From assembly GCA_024699855.1 (NCBI GenBank), contig JAMPIQ010000002.1, forward strand, positions 7,626,001-7,690,000: 64,000 bases of DNA. The letters run 5' to 3'. This stretch comes from Aphelenchoides besseyi. Its lineage: Eukaryota; Nematoda; Chromadorea; Rhabditida; Aphelenchoididae. A program made the position numbers and the translations under genes. Below the pieces are notes generated by a model. That model was not told the origin of the DNA and searched no databases. It saw only the letters and a list, made by a program, of their open reading frames with translations. Numbering within the stretch: position 1 is the stretch's first letter; each line of letters opens with the position of its first letter. This document shows, one piece after another, positions 48,635-63,503 of this stretch.

Positions 48635-51600
48635 ATGCAAAACCGCAAATTTGGCTGTTGTTTTGCTTCGGCGAGTTGGCTCGTCATCTGGTTTCTTTTA
48701 TTGTTAACTCCACTGGTCACTGCACTTCGAAATGTTTTGGTCGAAGGCGATATTGTTAGTGTAATTGTTATGCAATGACTTTAAATTTCATTATAAGATG
48801 CTCGGAGGTTTATTTCCAATACATGAGGCAGGACGGAATGCTACACAATGCGGTGGAATCAAAGCTGATCAGGGACTTCAACGGATGGCTGCGATGTTGT
48901 ATGCGTTGAAGATTGTAAACGAAGATCCCACGATCTTGCCGGGTATTCGATTAGGTGCACAGATTCTGGATACATGGTTTTGAGTGACAATTGAGACTCG
49001 AAATAATTCGATGTTTTAGTTCGGTCGAAACACACGCTTTAGAACAATCATTGGAGTTCATAAAAACGATAATGTCGAATTCAAACCATCTGACATGTGC
49101 GGACGGGTCAAGAGCTTCATATCAACGACAACCGATTATCGCGGTTATTGGAGCAGCTTCAAGTCAAGTTTCCGTAATGGTCTCCTCAATGTTACAACTC
49201 TTTCGAGTATGCGTTAATTACTACGTTTATATCATTTCTTGTTTAAGATCCCAATGCTTTCGTATTCTTCTACGGGTGTTGAATTGAGTGAGAAGCCACG
49301 GTAGATTTGCGTAGCGTATAAATTTTATCTCAGCTTTCTAGTTTCGATTACTTTTCTCGTGTTGTTCCTCCCGACAATCTTCAAGCCAATACAATGGCAC
49401 ATTTGGTCGCACAGTTGGAGTGGAATTTTGTTCACGGCGTTGTAGATTCGGGATCTTACGGCGAAAGGTTTCAATTTAATTTTTCGGTTTCGACAATTTT
49501 AGATTTAGAGGAATGGATTCGTTTAGAGCTGCTGCCACCGAACGTGGAATCTGTTTGGATGGTGATATTCACAAGATCAGCAGAAGATGGACGGACGAAC
49601 AATTCGAGTGAGATAAAAATGATAATAGTTAGTGAGTAATGTTGCTTCAGAGAGCTTTTAATTCGAATGAGACACTCGAATAAAGCGAGAGGTGTGGTCA
49701 TGTTCGTTGACGAAGACAATCTACGACGTTTGCTCACGAATCTCAAACGAATGGTCGACAGTGGTGGTCATGCGGAAATGAAGAACTACTTTTGGTAAAT
49801 CGTAAAGATTGTTGTTCTAATGCAAGTGAGTTTAGGTTTGTCGCATCCGATAGTTGGGGCATGAAAACAGCCGTGATCAAAGGTTTCGAAGACATTGTAC
49901 AAGGCGCAATTACCGTAGCACCACAAATGAGACACGTGGAAGGTGAGCGGCTAATTGGAATCGGAAATCAGTGGTTATTTTAGGCTTTGACGAATTTTTC
50001 GGGAACTTGGGACCAGAAAACACATTTATGAGTGAGTATTGGCGCTCCATGAATTGCTCGTCGAGGATCAACGAGAATTTTCAACGTTGTTTCGAGAATG
50101 TTGGCTACATTTTTCGTCAAGAAGCATACGTTCCATCGGTAATTGATTCTGTAAGAATTATGGCCAAAGCTTTGCATCACTACATTGACACCTATTGTCG
50201 CTCGATTCATTTTAAACATTGTCATTTATCACGAATTGGTTTCGATGGCTACAAACTTCAACAATACTATCGCAATAAATCTCTTGAACGTAGGAAACAA
50301 AACGATAAAATCAAGAGTACTTTGTTTAGCTAATGGTCCTCCACTAATCGACGAAAACGGCGACGGAATCGGAAAGTATTCGATATTCCAATTGGGTCCC
50401 GGTGGAATCTATTCAGAAGTCGGTCGTTGGGTAACAGGAGGAAATTTTATTTTGAACGTTGATGAGATTCGACGTGGTTTGCAGGTTAGTAGTTTATTTC
50501 ACTTGAACGAATAGTTAATCTTTAATAGGAAATCGACAACTCTACTGAGATACCTGTTTCTGTTTGCTCTACTCCATGCAGTCGAGGATTCTATCGAGCC
50601 TATCAGGATTTGAGTTGTTGTTGGACATGTATTCCATGTGACATCACAACGTCGATTATTGTTAACGAAACAAGCTGTATTCAATGTCCATTGGGTCAAA
50701 TTCCGAATACTCGTTTCGATGCTTGTCGTTCCATTCGACCGGTTCATCTGGAATGGACATCTCCATGGGCCTTGCTTCCAGCTGGCTATTCGTTATGTGG
50801 AATTGTTGCAACGATGTTCGTTGTATCGGTTTTTGTTCGCTATTCCAACACGCCGGTGGTTATGGCAAGTGGCCGAGAGTTGTGCTATTGCATGCTGTTT
50901 GGTATTTCGTTGTGTTATATGGTCACTTTTGTTCTCGTCAGTCGACCGACTCTTTTGGTTTGCACGTTGTCACGACTAATGATAGGATTGTCGTTGAGTG
51001 CGATCTACGCAGCAATTTTTGTTAAAACAAATCGATTAGCTCGTGTATTTAAACCGACAACACCCGTACGACCTCGTTGTATCTCACCTCCGGCTCAGGT
51101 TCTGTTGTGCGTGAGCATTGTGATGGTTCAGTTAATTGGCTCATTAGTTTGGTTGGTTGTTGATCCACCGGACACGGCAATACAAGTGAGTAAACAATCG
51201 AAAATGATGAACAACTTCGATTTCAGTATCCAAGTCGAGTAGAAGCGGTACTTACCTGTAGAAAAACAGCATCACATTTGTTGATTTCTCTCGTTTTTAA
51301 TATGTTTCTTATTTTGGCGTGTACTATTTACGCCTTCAAGACCCGTTCAATACCCGAGAATTTCAACGAAACGCGACTTATCGGATTCACCATGTACTCA
51401 ACGTAAGTTTTCAAGAAATAGCCAAACATAGCTGATTCTAATCATTTACAGATCGATTCTATGGCTTTCATTTGGTAGCTAAACGTTCAATTACTTAGAA
51501 TAACGCTTGATCTTTAGCTCCAATTTATTTTGCAACATCGAACAATTTCAAGATCCAGATTACCAGCCTTTGTATTTGCATATCAATGAGCGGAACGGTC

Positions 51601-52618
51601 TGTCGATTGTTCTCTTTTTAATCTCTAATTATACTCTTCAGGTTGCATTAGCATGTTTCTTTGCACCGAAAGTCTACATCGTTCTATGGCAACCGTACAA
51701 AAACGTTCGAACTCGTCATTCGGCCGTCGGAAAACTCGTCAATCAACAAATGAGATTTATAAGGTTGGTTAAAAGGTGGTTTCTTTAAAGATGTCCTTTC
51801 ATTCTTTTCCTCTTATTTCCCCATATTTTCCCTTGTTGCAGTCAAATGACCACACCGAACGATGTTACTCATCCACCGACTCGAATGGGACTTGAAATTT
51901 CAACCAATTGCACTACATCCGCATCAGCAATGGACGGATCAACTCATGCTGTTTCTTCCTGTATGTTTTGGGTGATCAATTATTAGACACGTGTATTTAG
52001 TGTTTAAATAATTAATTTAACAATTCGTTTAACTTAAAAATTTCAGCCGAAGCGAGTTGCACCGATCAGACTGGAGTCCTGCTTGGACAAACGCCCGTTC
52101 TTCCGTCGCACTCCAAACCGTCCAACAATCTGCCACAATCAATCCCCCAGGAATCGGTCGTCAGATTGCGTTCGACTTCGACGAGCACTACGACTCGTCT
52201 CTCTACTCAAGCATCTCAAACGTCCGCAACGAACCGCCGAATGAGTCTGCCGACGAACCGGGCTGTTGTTTTGGCTAATACCGAAGGTATGTAATCAAGT
52301 ACAACGATATTTGAAATTCTGGACTTAGGACTACGATCACCATTAATGAACAGCGAATTCATTAAACGATTGTGTAACGGAGGTTTGAATCTGAAGAATC
52401 GACTAACATTTCAAAAAGGGTCCATCGAAGAAGTATCGGAAGAGAACATCGAAGAGGACGAGTTGACTGATCAAGCGGAAACTGATGACGAAAAAGAAAC
52501 GGAAGATGATCCGCGTACTTGTCTTCTTCGTCGTATCGACTCCAATCAGCAATCACCGCCACCAATTCAACTTCTTTTACACGAAATCAGCAACGACTCT
52601 TTTGCAACATTTTTGTAG
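48635..52618 (+). CDS. Metabotropic glutamate receptor (class C GPCR)
   Basis: G-protein-coupled glutamate receptor at the neuronal membrane. Exons: 48635-48754, 48798-48976, 49020-49206, 49248-49300, 49342-49467, 49503-49607, 49651-49794, 49836-49942, 49984-50289, 50330-50484, 50529-51185, 51227-51402, 51452-51474, 51518-51597, 51642-51763, 51842-51960, 52047-52286, 52329-52618; 1062 aa, phases agree. Signal peptide (WLVIWFLLLLTPLVTA), then the Venus-flytrap domain (MLGGLFPIHEAG; IPMLSYSSTGVELSEK; DYFSRVVPPDNLQANTMAHL; GSYGER). A cysteine-rich domain follows (VCSTPCSRGFYRAY ... CCWTCIPC), then seven TM helices (residues about 590-840, including KTNRLARVF and FFAPKVYIVLWQP), then a long Ser/Thr-rich, acidic cytoplasmic tail of about 200 residues. 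The intron at 49468-49502 is only 35 nt. Which mGluR group it belongs to is not clear from sight. Confidence 0.93.
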
Positions 52619-53154
52619 TTTGAACAAAACTCTCCAGTTACCTCATTGTTTCTTACATTGATCTCTGTTATGAGCCTTCTGATTTCACGTGTTCAATTCG
52701 GGTACTTTGAACAATTTCAAAAATCAACTCGTCTTTTAAATCACTTACTGTTTAGAGACTGAACATTTAATCATAAAAATGATGATCATTTTATCTCATT
52801 CATGTATTTATTTAACTAATGACAAAGATTGACTGATGTATTTACATACAAGAAGAAGATACTGACTAATATGCTTGGAGATTACATGAAAAAATACGTG
52901 ATTGATCGAAAGGTCGTTAGAGAAAAAGATGAATGATAAACTCAATTGAATGTACACGCGAATCAATCTAAAGCCCGACCGGAGATTGTTCGGCCCACAA
53001 TAAGAACACAAAAACGGACTTCATGGACGAGTTGTTTTAGAGACATTGATATAAAAGAAAAATTGGAATGAGAGAACAACCGTACGAATTCACGGTAAGA
53101 CATGCACTGCAGATCAGGGTTTGTTTTAGGTTGAGATCAAGAAGCGGTTAGATT
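52619..53154. other. Convergent 3' UTR interval, mGluR / CaMKI
   Basis: AT-rich stretch between two stop codons facing each other. It holds the 3' UTRs of both genes; no coding signal was seen. Confidence 0.45.
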
Positions 53155-55085
<1,931 letters not shown>

Positions 55086-55089
55086 AAAT

Positions 55090-58000
55090 CGATCGATGTA
55101 ACGACAAAAACAAGCGAATAGCTTTGTTGTCTAAACACAAAGTTTGAATCTTAATTGCAGTAGAAACTTCACGCAGAAACATTAAGCACGAGACTTCGAA
55201 CAAATAAGATTGTGGTTAATTTTAGGACGCTTGAAAATGATAATTGATGCTAATTTCGGACATCGGAAGAGGGACCTCAATGCACGATAATTGAACGGTA
55301 TGAAGTGAACTGTCGTTTTAATTTGTTTGATATTAACTAATGGATGACCGAAATAAACGAATCTAATCATCCGAAGACTGTTACGCAAATTTAGTCTTTG
55401 GATTAACATTAAATCTAAGCTTCTTTTGATTAAACTCGGCTGCTTACGTCTGAGCGAGTAATCAGCTTCAAAACTTTACAGTCAAACGAACCCAAAGGAT
55501 CCCCGAGTTTCGAGCTCATGAACAGCGACAATTGAACAATAACAAGCCAATGTTTCTGAGAATTATAATCTTCGTAATAGAGTGATGGTCGCAAAGAAGC
55601 CCTAAATAGTGACTGAAGAGCAAAAGGGCAAAGAAACTCCGAGGATGAGAAGAAACTAATCCAACAGGACGTAACGAAAAACAAATCCGATTCTTCTTAA
55701 CGTCAATAACCCTCGAGAAGCGCCACGAAAAAGCCGGATGTTAAGGATCGTACGGCAGAAAATGTGACGCTTCTGGAGCATTCAGAGCGTGGGTTTTCAA
55801 CAAATATCAAGTCGCTAATCTCAGAGGTTGATCGGTTCAACGAAATCTTTTTTTTGACGTTAACAAGTGGATCATCGGAAATTGCGAAGAACGTGAAGTT
55901 TAAAAGCATTCATTGCACGAAATCATCCATAGAATTTAGACGGCACGTGTTGTTGAAAACAGAGAAGCAGCTGGAAATTTTTCTCACTTTGAAAAAAACG
56001 TGAGAAAATGCACGTGATCTCAATGGTCATATCGAGTTGAACGTTAGAACCTGAAGGTCCATAGACAAAGCTACTTGGGCCGTAGACTAATCGAAAGCAC
56101 CGGAAGCGGGTCCACTACAGGTTTTCGCGCTAACGAACAGACGAAGTTTGGATGTTGCCGTTTTGTTTGGAATTCAAAAGAACACAAGTTCCTTTGTGTT
56201 AGAAGCAACAAAGAAACCCGCAGAATACCGTTGATTTCGAACAACGAAAATGTGAAATCTCGACCAAATCTGCAGCAATGAAGACGGTCCAAAACTGCTG
56301 AATTCGCAATAGAAACTTGTAAGCCTTCAATCTCAATTTAGCTGATAACCCCCGGCTTTCTAAAAGCAGACAGCCGACCAGGGGTTTGCAGAATCCTGTT
56401 GGTCTCCGAGAAGCAAACAGCCGCTAAATACGAAGAACATTCCGACGGCCTGCGATTCCACGAGTCCAAATCACTCGATCGGCAGTTGACATTCACGGCA
56501 TCCAAACGACAGTGATTTTGCAGCCAAATCGGTTGTTTTGAAAACGATCTTTCCGTTCGTTTAGTGTCATGCAACGATCGAGTTAACGCCCTCGACCACA
56601 ATCCTGATGCCAACATCGAAGTCGCGAGAACAAACTGAAAAGAAGATTCGAAGAATTTAAATTGAAAAAAGAAGTTTCTGAAACGAAAAAATTGATTGAC
56701 TTAAGAGTTCCGCACTCGTTGAAATTGCATCGGATTGGCACATACGAAACGAGATCTGATTAAGCGGATGAGCAGACGAGACAGAACATTGTCGGATGGA
56801 CAAATTGATGTCGAAGACAAAAACTCCCGTGTCGGTCCAAAAGTCTCAATTTTATAATCAGTTTGAAGTCTCGCGGGAAGTTTGTGTGGTCACGAGATTT
56901 GGGGACTCGTGGTAACAAGCGCTAAACGGCTAATAACCAGACAGTTAACAGCCGAGAACTTTGGTGGAACACAAAGTAGAAAGACGAGCGCAGCGGATGT
57001 ACAAATGAAGGTTCTTTTGTTCTCAACGAGCAGACCAAGTACGTAAATTTCCCAACAAAAGAACACGCCACAGAAACAATTTGTGACGAAAGTGTTCAAT
57101 TTCATGTTTCCAGTTATCGGACGAACACGCAAATGAAGAGTTCAACTAATCAGCAAACAGACGTCCAACAGAAGACGAGCAAATGCACGGCAGTCACCAA
57201 ACATCAACATTGCGGAACATTTAAATTCGACATTTCAACTTGCAATTGACTGCTCGATACCAACAAACAGTTCCGGACGACTCGCGAGATACGAAAAAAG
57301 TATCTCGATGAAAATAATTAGTACACGCCTTCAAGCCCTTAATTGCCATAACAAAGGACTTGAAGATAAAACGAAGTGGTTTTCACTTCGGAATCGTGTG
57401 GTCGATTTCCGCTTGGAAATAGAGATTCCAAGAAACTCGTGCTCGACACAAGATCGAGTGTTCAAGCGGCGAACAAATTTTACCGCTCCAAAAAACAGAT
57501 CCGATAAATTCATCGTGTCTTAACGGTTCATTGCGCCTTTTTGTCCAAACCTTTCCATTGACCCACGTTCGTTGTCTATGCATCGACGCCTTTGGCCTTT
57601 CAACAACAAAACGAATGAGTTCGCAGGTCGAGCAGAAACATAAACGGAAGTCGCCAAATGAATCCGCTTGCTTGCGTCTCATTCACTCATCAAAATCCGT
57701 TTTATTTACGCGATAGGCAACGAAAAAGCAAAACGGAGAAATTTGCGAACTCTCGTGGGCGAATTCACTGTGGGAGGCTTGTCAATTGCACATCCGTAGG
57801 TACTTCTACGGAGCATTTAAACGGCGGATGTGTGGAGAAGGGCGTCGTCAAAAACTGCACGAGCGACCAAGTCAGAAGACTTCTGATAAGTCTTTCATCC
57901 AAATTCCGACAAAAACAGACAACTACAACAATCTCCAAATGATCAATACACGAAAAAAGAAACTCAAACATCTTGGAACAGACGCCGCTTTTCGGCGGTT

Positions 58001-60475
58001 TCAGAATTTTTGGTCGCTTTTCGATTTTCTGTGTTTGCTCTCGAACACCTTTTTCGTTTGCAGAACGACCACTATGCATGTTTTCATGAGGACATAACGA
58101 GGGGATCTAAAACCGCTGACATATTCGCAAAACCGCGATTTCTTGCTCGTCGAATTGGAGGTTGTTGGCACGAAAATGTTTCCAATTAACTGACGCAACG
58201 AACTCAATGATCGGCGTAGGCGAAGTGAGCGGCCAAACTCTTTGACAAATCAATCAGTCACACGCTTTTGGACCCAACAATTCGGAAGCGGAACTGGACG
58301 TCACAGGCTCGTGATAGCTTAACTCATTAGTTTCGTAATCTTTAATAGTTAAGTGAAGACTTAGAGTGTGCCGATTTCATAGACAAATGGCCGAGAACAA
58401 GGTGAAGGTTTCGAGTGCAGATGTACAGCGAATACAAGCGAATTCGTGGATCCGTTTCGTAGAATTTTAAGTTGAAGGTCGAAAGTACGAATTTGTGACA
58501 ATAGCTACGGTTAACGTAAGTTTAATCAAAGACTGCAAAGTTAATTAACACGACAAATGCCGAACAACTCGCGACTATAACCGATGAGGTTATTTCGAGT
58601 TTTCGGTGAAAATACACCTGTTCGTTTCGATGGAAGAGTTACCTTGACAGCACAAAAATCACAGGAACCTCGTGATTCTCGAATTCGATCAAAGGCAAAA
58701 ACAGATTTCTAGACGCCGTCAAAAACCTAACTATGGTTTTTTGGATTCTGCAAAACTCACGCTCAAGAATTAGCGGCCAATTTCGCCGTCGTTCCCGAAT
58801 AATCGAAGAGCCAGTTATCGTCTTCTGCATTTCGGCTTGTAACAAACGATCAAAACGGAAACTCGAATTTTGGAAACAATGTGGAAACAAACCCTCTGCT
58901 GAAAGTCCAAATTTGGCACTCGAAAATGTGAAGCAAAAAGTCGAGCTTCCGCTTCGCACTGTCTTTCTTCGTGTCTTTACGACCAAGAGCCACGAGAAGA
59001 CCCAACAACAATTATGATGTCATTTTGCTTCGAGACGAAAACAGTCACAGGTGAGAAGCCGACTGCGAGCGTGTGATTACAATTTCCCAACAACGCACAG
59101 AGAGAAATCGAAGAAGTGACATTGCCACGAGAGACACGCACAAACTTTTATGAGAAACAACAGATTTGGCAAAAAATTGAAACAAAATTCGGGAGGAAGC
59201 ATATCATCGAATTTCCGGTACCTCATGACGTCTTCTCACTATCCACTCCGCAAACACGTGAATTTGATGAATTCTAATTCCAAATTTAAACATTCGAACA
59301 TACTCGCAGTTAAGGTGGGTGTTGTTGTAAAGAAGATGGGGAGTAAATGACAGAATTTGAAAGAGGGGAATTCCGTTTCAAAACACCAAGGAATATGTTC
59401 AAGACCCAAAGCGAAAAAAACTTGGACTTTAGTTGAGACCGTAGAGTCGAATCTTCCGAGAACATGGACCGACGGCCGCTCTTCGTTTCGCACTGTTTGG
59501 GTCGACAGACCAAAAACAACCGTTGAGTCTCGACGATGTGCTGGTCTAACCCGTTCGAACACCTCTGAGCGATGAATAAGAAAACGGGAAAGAAGATGAA
59601 AGGAGAGGACTCGTGGGAAAGAAACCGAAGAGCTCTCTTCTATTCTTCTCATGATATTCCGAAGTCCTCGCTTTTTTCATCGTGAACGAGTGGCCATGAA
59701 ACGGGCAAATGGCACTCGAAAAGCGACGAACCGACGGACTGAATAGCACAAGTTAACGAGACGAAAACGCGCTTAAACTCATGTTTGTATTCCTCGAAGA
59801 GTATAAACTTCTTCGTCAATTGCACCTGTCAATTCCTGGTAGACGTCAAAAGACTATCAGTGACTTTTATAATCTAAATTTGCTTAGAACACACGAACAA
59901 ATTCAATTGTGATTGTGAAATAGGAACGTGGTCCGTACAACGTCATTCAAAAACAAGTTTGCGACAATCGTGACAAAAGATCAACCATTACTCGCGGTAT
60001 TGCACTTCAAATCGGTCGGCAATTAGCATAAGTCGCCAATCGAAATGACGATCAGTCCAACCGCTGAATCGGTAGTTGCAATCGTTTTGCGGTTCTTAAC
60101 TGCACATTTTTCTTTGCGGTCTGATAGGTTTTTGACCGAATCTCAGATTGTACTTTGTGAGTTCCAAATGAGTTTACGGCCAAAAATCGTTGTTTCGACA
60201 TTCACGGTTATCTTCTGGGCCCATTTAGCGATGATGCCAATTTGTAGCACCTTTGGGAATCAAACAAAAACAGCTTTTGTTGTTGTTAGAGGGGAAACGG
60301 CCAATTAAATTGTTGACTATCCAACAAAACAGAAATTCAAAGAAGATGTTGGAACTCTGACACAAAATGAGAATTCGACTTTGAGATCTTGGGTTGAGAT
60401 ATTTGCGAGCAACAACTGTGAGATTGTTTTTCATAAACAACACAAACGCGTGTTTACATTCGAAATGACTGAGAG
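55090..60475. other. 5.4-kb stretch without a recognisable gene
   Basis: Only short, overlapping open frames on both strands (under 140 codons), with no domain and no chain of in-frame splice sites. The right part may hold distal HIU-hydrolase regulatory sequence, and the left part the missing CaMKI 5' exon. I saw no array, tRNA or long repeat. Confidence 0.4.
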
Positions 60476-60489
60476 GTTTTCAGACCAAA

Positions 60490-61156
60490 ATGACAATTCG
60501 ATTCGACCATCGAGAAATCAAACCGATGCTGTGGTGTGGAGTGGTCTTCTTCATCGGTAAGTTCGGTTTTTAAATCGTCTTCCTTGTCTGCTAGTTTTGA
60601 TCTTATTAAAATGAAATGATGTTCGAGTGCTAATTCGTCATCTTTCTCATCTTAAATTTGTAGCTTTAGTCATTGGAATCGCATTTGCTGTGAACGCGAA
60701 CAACCCGTTGATTGTTGACGAATTGAATTTGCCGGACAATCGGATTAGTTCACATGTTTTGGACATCTCTTTGGGTCGACCAGCCGCTGGAATCAAACTT
60801 ACGAGCTACAAATGGAGTCAATCGACGAATCAATGGGTCGAACTAAGAAAAACGTTTGTTGTACCGCTTGTGAAATAACTCATGGATTTCAGGAAAACGA
60901 ACGAAAAAGGACGAGTTGGCAGCGTACATCCAAATCTCGAATTGGAGGAAGGATCGTACAAAATTCGATTTGACACTGGCGATTACTTTGCGCTCAACAA
61001 TCAAACCATCTTCTTCCCATTTGTTGAGGTTGGTGATAAAAAACATTATTGTTACGATCTGTTCAGGTTGTGTTTATGATCGAAAACGCTTCGCAACACT
61101 ATCACATACCTTTGACTTTGAGCAACTTCGGATACTCAACCTACAAAGGACAATGA
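60490..61156 (+). CDS. 5-hydroxyisourate hydrolase / transthyretin-family protein with N-terminal membrane signal
   Basis: The family includes the enzyme that hydrolyses 5-hydroxyisourate in urate breakdown, and the transthyretin carriers derived from it. Exons 60490-60556, 60664-60853, 60893-61028, 61067-61156; 160 aa. A hydrophobic segment ([19 protein letters not shown], residues 14-32) is a signal peptide or anchor. The TTR fold then shows [51 protein letters not shown] and [17 protein letters not shown] ending KGQ. The enzyme's His residues (SHVLD, HYHIP) and its Arg (KIRF) are present. The C-terminal YRGS signature of active HIU hydrolase reads YKGQ here, so activity is uncertain. A TTTTCAG lies 7 nt before the ATG. 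Confidence 0.85.
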
Positions 61157-61594
61157 AAACGAAACTGCCGTTTTGTGCTTTTAAATCCAATGCCTTAAAT
61201 TTGTTGTAAGAAACGTTTTACGCAATACAACCATGAGTTAGTTAAAATTCATTACCATGTTGGACATGAACAATTACACATCATTGTTAAGAGTTTAATC
61301 ATGCAATTTTGTCGGCAGTCAAATGCTAAATTACGTGATCGTAGAGTCGGAATTAAGTAGCAAAGACTGTTGACTTTTCGCTTTCTAGTCGCTCTTAATT
61401 TCCGTTTTTTCTCAAATCCACGCCTTCCGGCATTAGAACTTTAAGACAAGAGTTGAGATCATCAGCCTTTTCGCTTCGGCTTGAATTTAATTAACAGTCT
61501 TGCAACCTTCTATTAACTCGTCTGTCCGTCGTCTTCAGTCCAACGTTTCGTTACTTTACTCGCCACCGACAATCTTTTTCTACTCAGTATTCAA
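61157..61594. other. Intergenic region HIU hydrolase / globin
   Basis: About 440 bp; UTR and promoter sequence only. CTACTCAG ends at 61587, 7 nt before the globin ATG. Confidence 0.4.
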
Positions 61595-62435
61595 ATGGTC
61601 GTTCAGAATTGGTACATCTTCAATGAAAACGAGAAGAAGATACTGCGCGACAGCTGGTCGATACTAAGTATCGACTTGAAAGGTTTCGGTATTCTGATAT
61701 ACGAGATGATATTCAAACAGGTTGGAATAGTTACAAATAAACACGAACAGTAATCTTGTAGTGCCCAGAATCCAAGTTGTTATTTCCGTTCATGAAGTTC
61801 AAAGTCGACGGTCAGGAAAAGAAGAGCGATGAATTTGGCTTTCAAGCGTTACGTTTTGTTCAAGTTGGGATTCTGTTTGTTCCCATAATGATTCAAACAT
61901 TGCAGATTCTAGAAACAGCCATCCAATATCTCGACGATCTCTCGGCCACGGATTCTCTGTTGGATAATTTAGGAAAATTACACGGAAGGTTGGAGTCTTC
62001 GATTGGATTTAAACAACACTATTGGACGGTCTTTCGAGAGTGCGCATTGTATAACATTCGAAAAGTTTTGGAGAGAAATAAGAAAAAACAAATGAGTCCA
62101 AAGCAAGTGGATAATGCAGTCATATTTTGGCGACTTCTATTCGACGGAATCATTGAGCGTATTGAAGTAAGTCTCCAATTAAGAAAAGAACATTCGAATC
62201 ATTTTCTTAGCACGGTTACGAAAAGGATCTTTTGAATCGGGCGAGTAGTATCGACGATCGTGTTGAGCCAAATAACCCGAGAAAGATACCTTCCGATTCG
62301 GGCAGTATGGACTCAAATGCGGCTTCGAGCTCTCATCGTGGGTCCAATGACCTTTCTGCTATCATTAGCAACTTGAATCCATTCAAACAGAAGAAATCCG
62401 TGGACGAGAATCGTTCAGATTTGACCACCGAGTGA
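61595..62435 (+). CDS. Nematode globin (GLB-type) with C-terminal extension
   Basis: Haem protein for O2 binding, sensing or redox. Exons 61595-61720, 61762-61863, 61906-62166, 62211-62435; 237 aa. The intron 61864-61905 is frame-neutral, but its removal gives the correct helix spacing (LRFVQ joined to ILETAIQYLDDL). Landmarks: A-helix LRDSWSIL; the Phe of the CD corner in LLFPFMKFK; F8 proximal His in NLGKLHGRLE. By comparison with neuroglobin, E7 falls on Gln in FGFQALRF rather than His. The G/H helices read YWTVFRECALYNIRKVLE and AVIFWRLLFDGIIERIE. A Ser/Asn-rich tail of about 70 residues (SSIDDRVEPNN to DLTTE) follows the globin fold, as in several C. elegans GLB proteins. Confidence 0.85.
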
Positions 62436-63503
62436 TTAACTTACAATTGACTTGCTGAGATTACACTTTAATGACCACTATGAAGACGATAAACTCGTAT
62501 ATTACATTTGTTTGTCCACGTAAAATCAAAATTGGGCAAATCGGATCACCGTACTCATTTGCATCGACTACAACAAGTGCTAAAGCTCGCTTGTTACGTG
62601 CCCGATAGATTACACTTATGCAATCAGAAAAAACGGTGAGTGAAGTCCATGTGTAAATAACGATGCATTTGTAGACAGATAAAACGAATTTCGACATAGA
62701 AATCTGATCAACCGAACGGTCTTGTGAAACGTCTAACTAAAATTTATGGGTTTTTGCGATTATAGCCAGCAATGTTGGAGTGATCATGATGTCCATTCTC
62801 GTAGCTTTTTGTTACGTTAGTTTCGAAAACTATCCAAAGCTCATCAGCTTTCTTACAATAACGAGATTTCAAACTTGGAGTTGAGCGAGATAGCCATTTC
62901 TCGATCCTCAATTGAGACTTAGTTTGTTCAAATGTTCAACAATAAATTTGCATTAAATTGAAGAGCAATTCGTTTATGTTAGGTCAGTTTGATTGTCGAC
63001 CATTTGGCGTCTACAAATGTGTTGGTATCGAAAAGAACGTTCGACTTGTAAAGAAGAGTCGGAAAGGTGAGTTCTCATTAGGTTAATTGGCCAATGAAGG
63101 AAATTATGTCCATTTGACATCCCTCGATTTCGGGATATTGTGTTGACGTTTTGCGAAAACAAGTTGTTTTTCTATTAAAATCGAAATTAGTGCCCGCAGC
63201 CGCAAATTCAATTTATCTTTGAAATCTTTTTGAGCAAACGAGCTTTTCGTTTTTGCTTTTTGACCAAATTCAATTTGCCATGCGAACCGGAAACGAGCAG
63301 CAGATTCGCGTTTGTGGTTTCGAATCTGCACGACAAATCTCGTGGAAATGTTAGCGGCCAAACGAGTCGACAGACCGAAATCTCTGAATGCGATGATGAA
63401 ACGAATTAGTTTTTCTTTCCGTCTGCACTTTAGTGTCAAAAAGTTTCAAGCACCAACACGCGATCTTCACCGTTGAACAATCAACGTTTATTTTTCTAGC
63501 AGA
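62436..63503. other. Intergenic region globin / LanC-like gene
   Basis: About 1.07 kb without a supported gene; short open frames only. It ends in a strong acceptor-like motif (TTTTTCTAGCAG, 63491-63502) directly before the LanC-like ATG. Confidence 0.4.

Noticed and set aside
55600..60400. Numerous ORFs of 60-137 codons
   Set aside because: Both strands show similar lengths in overlapping frames, with no domains or coherent splicing, as expected by chance at this base composition.
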